Part shown: one piece after another, positions 26,620-35,173 of the stretch
Numbering within the stretch: position 1 is the stretch's first letter
Layout of the letters: every line of letters begins with the position of its first letter
NCBI RefSeq assembly: GCF_014638995.1
Contig: NZ_BMFR01000003.1
Location: forward strand, 248,001-312,000
Direction of reading: 5' to 3'
Length of the DNA stretch: 64,000 bases
Origin: Virgibacillus oceani
GTDB taxonomy: Bacteria; Bacillota; Bacilli; Bacillales; Amphibacillaceae
Made by a program: the position numbers and the translations under genes
The notes under the pieces: model-generated
Seen by the model: the letters and a program-made list of their open reading frames with translations, nothing else
The model's database searches: none
Told to the model about the DNA's origin: nothing

Positions 26620-27882
26620 TCAAAAATCCTTTTGACCTTCCTGTTCGTTTAGCAACAATACCTCAATAGGTGCACCTGATTTATAGCCTCTTGTCCCTCC
26701 TGGCAAAACCATTAACCCACTGCTGTATGCTAATGAAGTAACAACGTTTGATTTATCCATACCCGCCAAACGTACACCTACTTTTCCATTCTCATAAACC
26801 AAATAACTTCTAACAAATCTAGTAAATGGGTTGGGCTTTGGAAAGTCCTCCAGCAACACGGCATCAATTCGTTTTAAAAAAGGCTTATTACTGTACTGCA
26901 GCCTCTGGATGATTGGACGGACAAACAATTCAAATCCAACATAACAGGCTGATGGGTTACCTGATAAACCAAATAATAGCTGTTCTTCTCTTACTGCAAC
27001 CGTTGTTACACTGCCGGGACGCATGGCCACTTTGTTAAAAAGTACATTAGCACCTAATTTATCATAAATCTGAGGCATTAAGTCGAAATCACCAACAGAA
27101 ACACCTCCAGTAGTAATTAACATGTCTACCTTATGCAGCGCATTCTTTATCGTATCGTAACTTGAAGCAAACTCATCCTCCAGCTTTCCAAAATAAATGA
27201 CTTGACCGCCTGCCCGCTTAATTTGCGATGCAATCATATATGCATTCGAATTACGGATTTTTCCAGGCTGAAGTTCCTCATTAATGTCTAATAATTCAGT
27301 TCCAGTGGCAATGACACCTATTACAGGTTTTTTGGCAACCGTTACCTCACTATACCCAAAAGTTGCAAGTAATGCCTTTACCCCTGGGTTTATATATGTA
27401 CCAGCTTTGATGAGAATATCATCCATCTCTACCTCTGATCCTTTATTTATGATGTTCTGTCCTTTATCCATAGTACGTTTTATTGCCATGTAATTTTTAC
27501 CGTTTCGTTCATAGGATTGACAAATCTCAAACATCGCTACACAATCAGCACCTTCAGGAATTTGGGCCCCGGTCATAATTCTGGTCGCTTGCCCTTTTCG
27601 TACCCTTTTCGTTGGGACGATTCCCGCACCAATGTGTTCAACCACTTCAAATTCAACAGGATTATGAAGTGATGCTTGCTCCGTATCAGCCGATCGCAGT
27701 GCGAAACCATCATAAGGTGATTTAGTAAAGGGTGGAATAGGATGCTTAGCAATAATTGGCTCGGCTAGACGTCTATCATCACAATCGTCCAGGGAAACCT
27801 TCTCCAAATTACCCAGTCTACTATAATTCATTACTTTATTTACTGCTACTTGAATAGGTATTGGCTTTCGTATTTCAACCAT
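26620..27882 (-). CDS. moeA: Molybdopterin molybdotransferase MoeA
   Basis: 420 aa from ATG 27882 (AAAGGGTGA upstream). MoeA domains in order: N-terminal part with [17 protein letters not shown] (about 50-66), the substrate-binding [31 protein letters not shown] and [17 protein letters not shown] motifs of the MoaB/MogA-like fold, and a C-terminal beta domain. It inserts molybdate into adenylylated molybdopterin. First gene of the operon moeA-moaA-ywpF; an FNR-type box and a perfect TATAAT lie upstream. Confidence 0.95.
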   Translation of the reverse strand: MVEIRKPIPIQVAVNKVMNYSRLGNLEKVSLDDCDDRRLAEPIIAKHPIPPFTKSPYDGFALRSADTEQASLHNPVEFEVVEHIGAGIVPTKRVRKGQATRIMTGAQIPEGADCVAMFEICQSYERNGKNYMAIKRTMDKGQNIINKGSEVEMDDILIKAGTYINPGVKALLATFGYSEVTVAKKPVIGVIATGTELLDINEELQPGKIRNSNAYMIASQIKRAGGQVIYFGKLEDEFASSYDTIKNALHKVDMLITTGGVSVGDFDLMPQIYDKLGANVLFNKVAMRPGSVTTVAVREEQLLFGLSGNPSACYVGFELFVRPIIQRLQYSNKPFLKRIDAVLLEDFPKPNPFTRFVRSYLVYENGKVGVRLAGMDKSNVVTSLAYSSGLMVLPGGTRGYKSGAPIEVLLLNEQEGQKDF

Positions 27883-27954
27883 CTGATTCACCCTTTCACA
27901 CAAGACTTTATAGTTAGTTTAACAAAGAAAACGCGTAATTGATAATTTTTCCTT

Positions 27955-28003
27955 CTACATTATTATAACGCTTGTAATTTGATAAGATATGATAAATATC
28001 ACA
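27955..28003 (-). promoter_or_regulatory. FNR/ArcR-type promoter for moeA-moaA
   Basis: TATGA-TAAATA-TCACA at 27988-28003 matches TGTGA-N6-TCACA at 9 of 10 defined positions. On the minus strand a perfect TATAAT (27967-27962) implies a start near 27955, so the box centre falls at about -40.5 to -41.5. No -35 hexamer is evident. Confidence 0.65.
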
Positions 28004-28103
28004 TCTCAGCTCACAATGTTTGATGAAAATTTATAATGGGTATTATGAAGTATAGAATTTTGGAAACGCTATAAATCAAGTATAATTTAGGGGCGGATTG
28101 AAA

Positions 28104-28289
28104 ATGACACTGTTATATATAGTAATTATCATACTAATTGCTGCAGGTGTTTTCATTACAGTTAAATATAAAGGTAAAGATCCAAACTCGGATGCTTCCC
28201 TGTCCATTAAAGAAAAAGAAGAATTAAATGAAGACTACCTATCACATGGCACAAGCAATGATGAACAAGAGGACCAAAAGAACATATAG
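28104..28289 (+). CDS. Small membrane-anchored acidic protein
   Basis: 61 aa from ATG 28104 (GGGGCGG upstream; TTG 28098 is less likely). One N-terminal membrane helix (TLLYIVIIILIAAGVFITV) and a charged, largely acidic cytosolic tail (KEKEELNEDYLSHGTSNDEQEDQ). No family recognised. Divergent from moeA. Followed by its own terminator. Confidence 0.6.
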   Translation: MTLLYIVIIILIAAGVFITVKYKGKDPNSDASLSIKEKEELNEDYLSHGTSNDEQEDQKNI

Positions 28290-28291
28290 TA

Positions 28292-28327
28292 AAAAAAGAG
28301 CATCGCTTCATGCGGTGTTTTTTTGTT
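28292..28327 (+). terminator. Rho-independent terminator
   Basis: Short stem CATCGC / GCGGTG around TTCAT, preceded by an A run and followed by T7. Confidence 0.75.
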
Positions 28328-28395
28328 TTATCAATAAATTATTGTATAATTTATTATATTCTATAACTAATTACTTTTAAATGGGAGCGTACAAT

Positions 28396-29121
28396 ATGTT
28401 TAAACGAGTTAGTTTATTATTTTTACTATTATTGCTGCTTGCGGCTTGCTCAAAGGATGATCCAGTTATCGTAAAAAAGGGTACTAAAGCAGCGGATCCA
28501 AATGAAGAACCGGAATTGGTTGAACAGAAAAACAAAGAAGACATAGATCAATTTATTGAATTCGCTCTTCCGGATGAAAAAGTAATGATTAATTTAGAAA
28601 TGGTGCCGATTCTAAACGAATACCTTTATGCCATGAAGGATCAAGAAATAGCAATTGAACAAATGAAGATGCTCAAAATTGATGCGATTGAAAGGGACAT
28701 TTATTTACTTGAATTCTCATGTCAGAAGGAATTATGTTCCTATTTACTGCTTGATCAAAGTAAAGAGAATCAGGCTTTTCTTGTGGCGGATTTGGCAAAA
28801 GCAATTCAGACAAAGCTTTCACCGGATCATTCAAAAATTCTGCTGCAATTTAATCGAGAAACATTTTTACCCGTTCCATTATCCGATTTAGTCGTAATTG
28901 ACTTAAAGAATTGGCAGCCTGTATCATTGGTAAATGAAACAAACGAATCAAAACTATTACATTTCAGCTGGCCGATTGTTACTGCTGAGTGGCTTGATGA
29001 CCATACATTGACAGCAAGAATTCCCACAGTAACAGAACCATCTGCAAATCTTCTCAAGAACTGGCAAGAGACCGGCAGTAAAACGACTAGTATACAATTT
29101 AGCATTCAACAAAATGAGTAA
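28396..29121 (+). CDS. Predicted lipoprotein of unknown function
   Basis: 241 aa from ATG 28396 (GGGAGCG upstream). Classic type II signal: FKRVSLLFLLLLLLAACS with lipobox LAAC. The mature part is acidic at first (KAADPNEEPELVEQKNKED) and then a mixed alpha/beta domain with CQKELC and LSPDHSKILLQFNRE, which suggests beta-propeller-like or DPP-like repeats but is not assignable. Extracellular face of the membrane. The nitroreductase gene begins 12 bp later, so the two may be co-transcribed. Confidence 0.75.
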   Translation: MFKRVSLLFLLLLLLAACSKDDPVIVKKGTKAADPNEEPELVEQKNKEDIDQFIEFALPDEKVMINLEMVPILNEYLYAMKDQEIAIEQMKMLKIDAIERDIYLLEFSCQKELCSYLLLDQSKENQAFLVADLAKAIQTKLSPDHSKILLQFNRETFLPVPLSDLVVIDLKNWQPVSLVNETNESKLLHFSWPIVTAEWLDDHTLTARIPTVTEPSANLLKNWQETGSKTTSIQFSIQQNE

Positions 29122-29133
29122 GGAGCTTTTAAC

Positions 29134-29877
29134 ATGAACAGTACAATTGAAACAATCCTTCGTCACCGTTCCATTCGAAAATTTAAGAACGATCCAATTA
29201 CACCAGAGCAAATAAAAACGATTGTTAAATGCGCACAGCATGCATCAACCTCCAGTTATGTAATGGCCTACACAATTATCGGCATAACGGACGAAACCAT
29301 TAAAGAAGAATTAACCACTATTTCTGGACATGAACATGTTAAGAATAGTTCCCATCTCTTTCTATTTTGTGCTGACTTGAATCGTATATATCATTTAGCA
29401 TCAAAGGAAGACCAAGAAAAAATGAAGGAAAGCATAGAAAGTACCGAACAATTTCTAGTTGCGACAATTGATACTGCTCTTGCAGCACAAAATGCCGTAA
29501 TTGCCGCAGAATCTATGGGATTAGGTGTTTGTTATATTGGAGGAATTCGTAATAATATCAAATCTGTAAATGATATTCTGGAGCTTCCAGACTATGTAAT
29601 ACCCTTATTCGGTTTAGCTGTCGGATACCCTGCTCATCAACCGGAACAAAAACCTCGTTTACCGTTAAACGTCATTTACCATGAAAATACATATGATATT
29701 AAAAAACAAACAAGCCTAATTGAACAATTTGACAAAGACCTTGAAAAATATTATATACAACGAGGAGAAAATGCAAGAACAGATACTTGGTCTGATCAAA
29801 TGATCCGAAAGTACACCAACCCAATTCGGATGGATGTAACCCAATTTGTGAAGGATAAAAAACTAAACAAACGATAA
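29134..29877 (+). CDS. NfsA-type oxygen-insensitive nitroreductase / flavin reductase
   Basis: 247 aa FMN-dependent nitroreductase. ILRHRSIRKFKND (residues 8-20) binds FMN phosphate; ESMGLGVCYIGGIRNN and LFGLAVGYPAHQPEQKPRLP are the NfsA/FRP signatures, and the long C-terminal extension fits the NfsA/NfrA group. It uses NADPH to reduce nitro compounds, quinones or flavins by two electrons. GGAG lies 10 bases upstream. Likely cytosolic detoxification; natural substrate unknown. Confidence 0.9.
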   Translation: MNSTIETILRHRSIRKFKNDPITPEQIKTIVKCAQHASTSSYVMAYTIIGITDETIKEELTTISGHEHVKNSSHLFLFCADLNRIYHLASKEDQEKMKESIESTEQFLVATIDTALAAQNAVIAAESMGLGVCYIGGIRNNIKSVNDILELPDYVIPLFGLAVGYPAHQPEQKPRLPLNVIYHENTYDIKKQTSLIEQFDKDLEKYYIQRGENARTDTWSDQMIRKYTNPIRMDVTQFVKDKKLNKR

Positions 29878-29990
29878 TAAACATCTTCATTATTACGCAC
29901 AAACGAATGAAACAACACTTTAAGTCACCATTTATAAATTGGCGCTATTGATTCAGATTAGGAAAAAACAAAATATATTCAAAAAGTGAC

Positions 29991-30518
29991 TGGGACAAAA
30001 GTATGTTAGTCAAAAAGAAAAATCCGAACAATGAATTCTTAAATTTGAATTTGCATTTGTTCGGATATTTTTTTAGGTATTCGTAATCCCTACTGCAAAT
30101 TGTCTGTAAACTGCGACATAAATGCTTGTGGTGATTTTGCATCATTTTGGACGCTCTTTGGTCCCGCAGCCCGTATACACTACGCTTTACGTGGGCGGCT
30201 GATGAGCCTCCTCACGCTGACGCGCTCCGGGGTCTCACCGATGCCTCATCTCCCACAGGAGTCTCCGTGTATACGGGCTGCTAGTATGAGGGTAAATCAT
30301 TGCAATGAGATTATAATGCACTACATATGATATTGCCGGTTATTTTATAATATTCTCAAGCTAGTTTTAATTTATCGGAATATGAATTATTCCTTACGTC
30401 GCAGTTTACGTCAACTGCGTATTAAGTTCCTACCGTTGGAAAAGTAATCTATGCAGTCCATCCTGTTAATCGTTCGTCTTTTGAGCATACGCTTCAATTA
30501 TGTACCAGTCCCTTTTTG
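29991..30518. repeat. Nested inverted-repeat element, copy 2 (full length, inverted)
   Basis: Outer ends TGGGACAAAA (29991) and CCAGTCCCTTTTTG (30518); middle inverted repeat GTAAACTGCGACATAA (30106-30121) / complement of the 16-mer (30394-30409); inner core 30166-30281 bounded by the perfect 15-bp inverted repeat. Orientation is opposite to copies 1 and 3. A local hairpin ATCCGAACAA...TTGTTCGGAT lies near the left end (30031-30066). It occupies the 665-bp gap between the nitroreductase and a convergent gene. Confidence 0.9.
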
Positions 30519-30542
30519 TATAAAAACCACCTGCCAGTTGTT

Positions 30543-30992
30543 TTATTCGAATACAAGGTTTTCTACATAATCAATTACTATTTCCTCACCATCAACACTG
30601 AACCGCGCCCTACTATACAAATCATATGTCCCTTTACCTGGAGATTTAACCAATATAGAACCATGCGGATGATAGCTATTGCCTTTCTCCAGTTTTTTCG
30701 TTACAGGACTTCCAGTAAAATCATGGTTTTTATTATTTAAAGAAACAGATACTAATGGGGTATAATGTGTAATTTCAATTGGCTTATCACCAACATACTG
30801 AATAGATCGATAAACACATATTCCATTATTTGTTTTTTCCACCTTAATATGTAATATAAAATCATCAATTTGCTTTGATCCAGTCTTATTTACCGCCAAT
30901 GTCGCATTGTCTGCCTGGAATATCCAATAAATGATTCCACTCAGGCAAATAAACAGAATAAGGATAACTGGAATTAACTTCATCTTTTTCAA
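30543..30992 (-). CDS. Exported or membrane-anchored protein of unknown function
   Basis: 149 aa from TTG 30992 (GGGGAGG nine bases upstream). N-terminal membrane helix (KLIPVILILFICLSGIIYWIF) and an extracellular beta-rich domain (VNKTGSKQIDDFILHIKVEKTNNGICVYRSIQYVG is typical, split here by strands) resembling BsuPI-like or Ig-like proteinase-inhibitor folds. No catalytic motif. Family not assigned. Divergent from the spoVA-type operon with about 200 bp between. Confidence 0.6.
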   Translation of the reverse strand: MKKMKLIPVILILFICLSGIIYWIFQADNATLAVNKTGSKQIDDFILHIKVEKTNNGICVYRSIQYVGDKPIEITHYTPLVSVSLNNKNHDFTGSPVTKKLEKGNSYHPHGSILVKSPGKGTYDLYSRARFSVDGEEIVIDYVENLVFE

Positions 30993-31122
30993 TGCTAATT
31001 GCCTCCCCAAAACCCCTTACTATATATGACGTAATAAATCAGTCAAATGTTTCAATTTTTTACAATAATATACGCAAAACTTTCTTATTATTACAATATT
31101 AACATATATAGGAAATAAACAA

Positions 31123-31153
31123 TGAGTATAATTATGTGACAAAAATACAACTA
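31123..31153 (+). promoter_or_regulatory. Weak sigma-G-like promoter candidate for the spoVA-type operon
   Basis: TGAGTA (31123-31128) and, 18 bases later, ACAACTA (31147-31153) only partly resemble the forespore sigma-G boxes (-35 GNATR, -10 CATACTA). The position, 40 bp before the first gene, is right. The match is poor enough that another start is possible. Confidence 0.3.
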
Positions 31154-31192
31154 TAACTAGTGAAAGCAGGTTAATAAAAGGAGGATAAATAC

Positions 31193-31399
31193 ATGACAGT
31201 AGCATCACAGGTTAAACAAACCATTGCAGGGTTAAAAAGTGCACAGGCAAGCTTTGAACAATTTGCCCTTCAAACTCAAAATAAACAAGCAAAACAACTA
31301 TATCAAGATGCAGCAACTCAAACGCAGGCTATCTTACAAAATGTTGAACCAAGAGTTGCACAAATAGAACAAGAAGAACCGCAATACAAACAACAATAA
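31193..31399 (+). CDS. DUF1657 protein, first gene of spoVA2mob-like operon
   Basis: 68 aa, starts MTVASQVKQTIAGLKSAQAS, two helices, ends EEPQYKQQ. DUF1657 proteins are small helical proteins found in the spoVA2mob operon of Bacillus spore-formers, made in the forespore. AAGGAGGA precedes the ATG. A second copy is five genes further on (EEPQYKS end), and a third, divergent DUF1657-like segment forms the C-terminus of the DUF421 protein. Exact function unknown. Confidence 0.9.
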   Translation: MTVASQVKQTIAGLKSAQASFEQFALQTQNKQAKQLYQDAATQTQAILQNVEPRVAQIEQEEPQYKQQ

Positions 31400-31407
31400 A
31401 AGGATTA

Positions 31408-31437
31408 TGCGAGGTTGCGTGAGGCAACAACCTCGCA
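31408..31437 (+). other. Intra-operon hairpin between DUF1657 and yhcN-like genes
   Basis: Perfect 10-bp stem TGCGAGGTTG / CAACCTCGCA with a 10-base loop. No T run follows, so it is not a terminator; it could stabilise or process the mRNA and set different expression of the first gene. Confidence 0.7.
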
Positions 31438-31460
31438 CTTACATATCCGTAAAGAAAAAG

Positions 31461-31934
31461 GTGATCAACATTAACGTTAAAAAATTAATTTTATATTTTG
31501 GATTAATGCTTTTTTTATTTGGCTGCAGTCCCAACAGTAATTCCAACTCAGCGAAAAATGACGTTCAAGACGTTGAATACACCAAAATTGCCAACAATAG
31601 TTTTGTTAACCAGCAAAAAGCGAATAAGGCAAAAAAAATCTTAAGCAAACATGATGAGATTACAGCAATTAAGGCAGTCAATTCGGATGAAACCTTAGTT
31701 GTAGCTATTGAAGTCCATCAAAACAAACGTTTTCAATTGGCTGCTATACGAAAAAAATATGCAAAAGAACTAAAGGAAGAATTTCCTAAACTACACACCG
31801 AACTGTCAACTGATAAGAAAATAATATTTGAACTCAATCGACTGGAAAGGCAGATTAAAGCAAAGGAAATTTCAAACAAACAAATAAAAAAAGAATTAAA
31901 ACACATTACTAAATTAATGAAGGAACAAACATAA
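31461..31934 (+). CDS. YhcN/YlaJ-family spore lipoprotein
   Basis: Signal peptide KKLILYFGLMLFLFGC with lipobox FGC, Ser/Asn-rich linker, then the YhcN/YlaJ domain (KILSKHDEITAIKAVNSDETLVVAIEV) and a basic, coiled C-terminus (LNRLERQIKAKEISNKQIKKELKHI). Inner spore membrane lipoprotein by family. Start is uncertain: the extended ribosome site AAAGGTGATC overlaps the GTG at 31461 and lies eight bases before an in-frame ATT at 31470, so initiation at ATT is plausible. The ATG at 31407 is inside the hairpin and unlikely. Second gene of the operon. Confidence 0.85.
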   Translation: MININVKKLILYFGLMLFLFGCSPNSNSNSAKNDVQDVEYTKIANNSFVNQQKANKAKKILSKHDEITAIKAVNSDETLVVAIEVHQNKRFQLAAIRKKYAKELKEEFPKLHTELSTDKKIIFELNRLERQIKAKEISNKQIKKELKHITKLMKEQT

Positions 31935-31954
31935 CGAAAAGAGTGGATTTCATA

Positions 31955-32434
31955 ATGGCAGATAAAAAGAAAAAAAATTTACCTCCATCAGCTCAAGAAT
32001 ACCAAGCATTTCAAGAGCAAAGAGAAGTTAAACGGCCATTACTTAAAAATTGTATAAAAGCGTTTCTTGTAGGTGGGTTTATCTGCTTTATCGGCCAATT
32101 AATAGCAACGGCGTACATTTATTTCTTTGATTTCACTGAACAAACCGCTGGAAACCCAACAACAGCCACACTCATTTTTATCACAATGCTGTTAACAGGA
32201 TTTGGCATTTATGATCGAATAGGACAATTTGCCGGTGCAGGTTCTGCAGTTCCAGTTACAGGATTTGGCAATGCCGTTATTTCCGCTGCAATCGAACACC
32301 GGACAGAAGGATTTGTTCTTGGTGTAGGTGGAAATATTTTTAAATTAGCTGGATCTGTTATCGTATTTGGCGTATTCTCTGCATTTATCGTTGCCCTGAT
32401 AAAAACCATATTAATTCAATGGGGTGGGTTGTAA
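31955..32434 (+). CDS. spoVAC: Stage V sporulation protein AC
   Basis: 159 aa from ATG 31955. Hydrophilic head, then four membrane helices with FLVGGFICFIGQLI, GFGIYDRIGQFAGAGSAVPVTGFGNAV and GVGGNIFKLAGSVIVFG, the SpoVAC/SpoVAE signature. SpoVAC forms a mechanosensitive channel in the inner spore membrane for uptake of Ca-dipicolinate in sporulation and its release in germination. Its TAA stop overlaps the spoVAD ATG (TAATG). Confidence 0.95.
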   Translation: MADKKKKNLPPSAQEYQAFQEQREVKRPLLKNCIKAFLVGGFICFIGQLIATAYIYFFDFTEQTAGNPTTATLIFITMLLTGFGIYDRIGQFAGAGSAVPVTGFGNAVISAAIEHRTEGFVLGVGGNIFKLAGSVIVFGVFSAFIVALIKTILIQWGGL

Positions 32435-33450
32435 TGCTAGTTGGACATCGTACCTGGGTTTTTGAAAATAAACCGACCATCTTATCTACTGGTACTGTAG
32501 GTGGTCCATTTGAAGCTAATGGAAATATTCCGAATGATTTTGACCTGCTTCATGATGATATGTGGCTAAAGCAAGCATCATTTGAAAAGGCACAGCAAAC
32601 CATGATGGAGGAAGCTTGCCAGTTCGCTGTAAAAAATAGTCCAATTGAAAAAGAGCAAGTTCAGTTTTTTATTAGCGGGGACTTAATCAACCAGATTACC
32701 CCGACAAGCTTCACCGCTAAAACCATGGGTGTCCCCTACTTCGGGCTATTCAGTGCATGTGCAACATCAATGGAAAGCCTAGCGTTATCGGCATTTCTAA
32801 TTAACGGAAATGGTGCAGATTATATATTAAGCGGCAGTTCCAGCCATAATGCTGCTGTTGAGAAGCAATTCCGTTATCCGACCGAATATGGTGGCCAAAA
32901 ACCCCCAACAGCACAATGGACTGTGACTGGTGCAGGAGCTGCCTTAGTTGCTAAGGAAGGTAATGGACCTAAAATAACTTCAGCAACAATTGGCAAGGTT
33001 GTTGATATGGGAATGACAGATCCGTTTAATATGGGTGGTGCAATGGCCCCGGCAGCTGCTGATACAATTTCAGCCCACTTTAAAGAGAGGGATATTGACC
33101 CCTCTTATTACGATTTAATTATTACAGGTGATCTTGGCCACATCGGAAGAGAAGTTTCATTGGACATGTTAAATAAAGCGGGATTACAAGTTTCTGCAGA
33201 AAGGTATGTGGATTGCGGTCTAACAATTTACCGCGAAGGTCAGCCTGTACTTGCAGGCGCAAGTGGCTCGGCATGCTCTGCTGTGGTCACCTATGGGCAT
33301 TTTTTAAATTTAATGAAGCAAGGGGAAATCAGCCGTATACTTGTAGTAGCAACAGGTGCACTGCATTCAACCTTGAGCGTTCAGCAAAAAGATCCCATAC
33401 CATGTATTGCACATGCAGTTTCTATTGAATCAGGAAGTGATCTATCATGA
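32434..33450 (+). CDS. spoVAD: Stage V sporulation protein AD
   Basis: 338 aa from ATG 32434, with GGGGTGGG five bases upstream inside spoVAC. Thiolase/KAS-III-like fold: [11 protein letters not shown] start, [19 protein letters not shown] (thiolase-type Cys), [30 protein letters not shown] and [14 protein letters not shown]. SpoVAD binds dipicolinic acid on the membrane surface. Overlaps spoVAE by ATGA. Diverged from the housekeeping SpoVAD, as expected for the second (mob) operon type. Confidence 0.95.
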   Translation: MLVGHRTWVFENKPTILSTGTVGGPFEANGNIPNDFDLLHDDMWLKQASFEKAQQTMMEEACQFAVKNSPIEKEQVQFFISGDLINQITPTSFTAKTMGVPYFGLFSACATSMESLALSAFLINGNGADYILSGSSSHNAAVEKQFRYPTEYGGQKPPTAQWTVTGAGAALVAKEGNGPKITSATIGKVVDMGMTDPFNMGGAMAPAAADTISAHFKERDIDPSYYDLIITGDLGHIGREVSLDMLNKAGLQVSAERYVDCGLTIYREGQPVLAGASGSACSAVVTYGHFLNLMKQGEISRILVVATGALHSTLSVQQKDPIPCIAHAVSIESGSDLS

Positions 33451-33797
33451 TATTCTTTTGGGCATTTGTGATCGGAGGCATTATTTGTGTAATTGGACAA
33501 ATCATGTTTGATGTATTCAAATTAACCCCCGGACACACTTTAAGTATTCTTGTTGTTGTTGGAGCCATTTTAGACGGATTCGGCCTATATGAACCACTTA
33601 TTGATTTCGCTGGTGCTGGAGCTACTGTACCAATAACCAGTTTCGGTAACTCGCTCGTTCACGGAGCAATGGCAGAAGCTGAAAAACATGGTCTAGTTGG
33701 TGTCATAACCGGTATGTTTGAAGTGACCAGCTCAGGTATTTCAGCAGCAATCATTTTCGGTATGCTTGGTGCACTTCTATTTAAGCCAAAAGGGTAA
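33447..33797 (+). CDS. spoVAE: Stage V sporulation protein AE (SpoVAEb type)
   Basis: 116 aa, four helices: [48 protein letters not shown] and [21 protein letters not shown]. Shares the FAGAG-VPxTxFGN motif with SpoVAC. Part of the DPA channel in the inner spore membrane. ATG overlaps the spoVAD stop (ATGA), so the two are translationally coupled. Confidence 0.95.
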   Translation: MIFFWAFVIGGIICVIGQIMFDVFKLTPGHTLSILVVVGAILDGFGLYEPLIDFAGAGATVPITSFGNSLVHGAMAEAEKHGLVGVITGMFEVTSSGISAAIIFGMLGALLFKPKG

Positions 33798-33825
33798 TTC
33801 ATTTTCCACGAAAGGACGAGTTGTA

Positions 33826-34029
33826 ATGACTGTTGGATCACAGGTTAAAGCATGTTTTTCTTCATTAAAAAGCGCTGATGCAACATTAGGTATTTTAGCT
33901 AATAAAACGCAAAGCGATCAGGCAAGAGATGCATTTAGCGATGTCCAGAAAATTGTTTCAGAAGTGAAGGATGATTTACAAAAACAAGTAATTCGACTCA
34001 GTAAGGAAGAACCGCAGTATAAAAGTTGA
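33826..34029 (+). CDS. DUF1657 protein, second copy in the operon
   Basis: 67 aa from ATG 33826 (GAAAGGACG upstream). MTVGSQVKACFSSLKSADAT ... LSKEEPQYKS: same length, start and end motif as the first DUF1657 protein of the operon but under half identical in between. Helical and soluble. Standard sixth gene of spoVA2mob. Confidence 0.9.
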   Translation: MTVGSQVKACFSSLKSADATLGILANKTQSDQARDAFSDVQKIVSEVKDDLQKQVIRLSKEEPQYKS

Positions 34030-34055
34030 TTTGACCTTGTTTTTTGAAAGGATAT

Positions 34056-34925
34056 GTGAAGACGATGCCAGAATGGTTAAATATATTGTTACGTTCCATA
34101 GGCTCATTAATTGTACTGTTTTTCCTAACAAAATGGCTTGGAAAAAAACAATTATCAGAAATGAATGTTTTCGAATACATTACAGGTATTGTTATCGGAA
34201 GTATTGTTGCATTTGTTGCAACGGATTTAGATGGCAGTGTTTTTCATGGATTAATAGCAGCAGGAGTCTGGTTTGTAATCCCATTTGCAGTTGAACAAGT
34301 TTCGTTAAAAAACAAAACATTTCGCAATATCACACAAGGTAAAAGCACCATACTTATTCAGGACGGCAAAATTATGGAAGACAATTTAAAAAAAGAGCGT
34401 TACTCAACTGACGATTTACTCGAGAAATTACGTGATAAAAACGTTTTTCGCACTGCTGATGTTGAATTTGCGATACTTGAACCATCGGGAACATTAAATG
34501 TACTCCCCAAAAAAGAGAACCAGCCATTGACTCCAAAAATAATCGGTATGACACCTGCCCCAGAAAAAGAACCGCAGGCAGTTATTATGGATGGGAAAGT
34601 TATGCTTGAACCGTTGGCAAATCTTTCTCTGAACACAAATTGGCTGGAAACAGAACTAGATAAAATGGATGTAAGTATTGAAAATGTTTTTTTGGGTCAA
34701 GCAGACAGTGATGGTCAGTTAACTGTTGACTTATACGATGATAAAATTGCTGTACCGAGTCCGTCGGAAAAACCCCTGTTGCTTGCCTCTTTGAAAAAAT
34801 GCCAAGCAGATTTAGAGTTGTTTGCACTGGCTACAGAGAACACGCACGCGAAGCAAGTGTACCAAATAAACAGCCAGAAATTAGCGAATGCAATTAATCT
34901 TATATCCCCTTACTTAAAATCATAA
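34056..34925 (+). CDS. 2Duf protein: DUF421 (YetF-like) membrane protein with C-terminal DUF1657
   Basis: 289 aa from GTG 34056 (AAAGG upstream) or 286 from ATG 34065. Three N-terminal helices and the DUF421 region (RSIGSLIVLFFLTKWLGKKQ, EMNVFEYITGIVIGSIVA, KSTILIQDGKIMEDNLKKE), then about 50 residues (LLLASLKKCQADLELFALATENTHAKQVYQ) clearly alike to the DUF1657 proteins of the same operon. This is the 2Duf architecture known from spoVA2mob, which raises spore wet-heat resistance in B. subtilis strains that carry it. Inner spore membrane. Confidence 0.92.
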   Translation: MKTMPEWLNILLRSIGSLIVLFFLTKWLGKKQLSEMNVFEYITGIVIGSIVAFVATDLDGSVFHGLIAAGVWFVIPFAVEQVSLKNKTFRNITQGKSTILIQDGKIMEDNLKKERYSTDDLLEKLRDKNVFRTADVEFAILEPSGTLNVLPKKENQPLTPKIIGMTPAPEKEPQAVIMDGKVMLEPLANLSLNTNWLETELDKMDVSIENVFLGQADSDGQLTVDLYDDKIAVPSPSEKPLLLASLKKCQADLELFALATENTHAKQVYQINSQKLANAINLISPYLKS

Positions 34926-34931
34926 TTACTA

Positions 34932-34965
34932 CCTCTTCGGTTTCCATTTAACTGAAGGGGTTATT
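34932..34965 (+). terminator. Probable terminator of the spoVA-type operon
   Basis: CCTCTTCGGTT / AACTGAAGGGG stem with two G-U pairs, then TTATTTTAATT. Confidence 0.65.
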
Positions 34966-35173
34966 TTAATTCCAGGCTGTTTGTTAAAATAGTGTTTTAT
35001 TATGAGTGACCGTTCTCTTGGTTTTCAGCTTGATTGGGCGCTCGTCGGCGTTATCCTCACAGACTAGACGGTGAAGGGGATGGACTTGTCTGTTGAGACT
35101 AAAAAGTTAAATTAGGAATAAAGTCAATCCATTAGATAAACCCTAATAAAAAATACATAAGGGGTAGTCAAAA

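Noticed and set aside
30100..30330. 76-aa ORF over repeat copy 2
   Set aside because: Created by the repeat core; the equivalent frames in copies 1 and 3 are broken or on the other strand.
35004..35069. Short ORF of 21 codons between the spore operon and DUF3231
   Set aside because: No ribosome site, no clear family and a short length; treated as non-coding.
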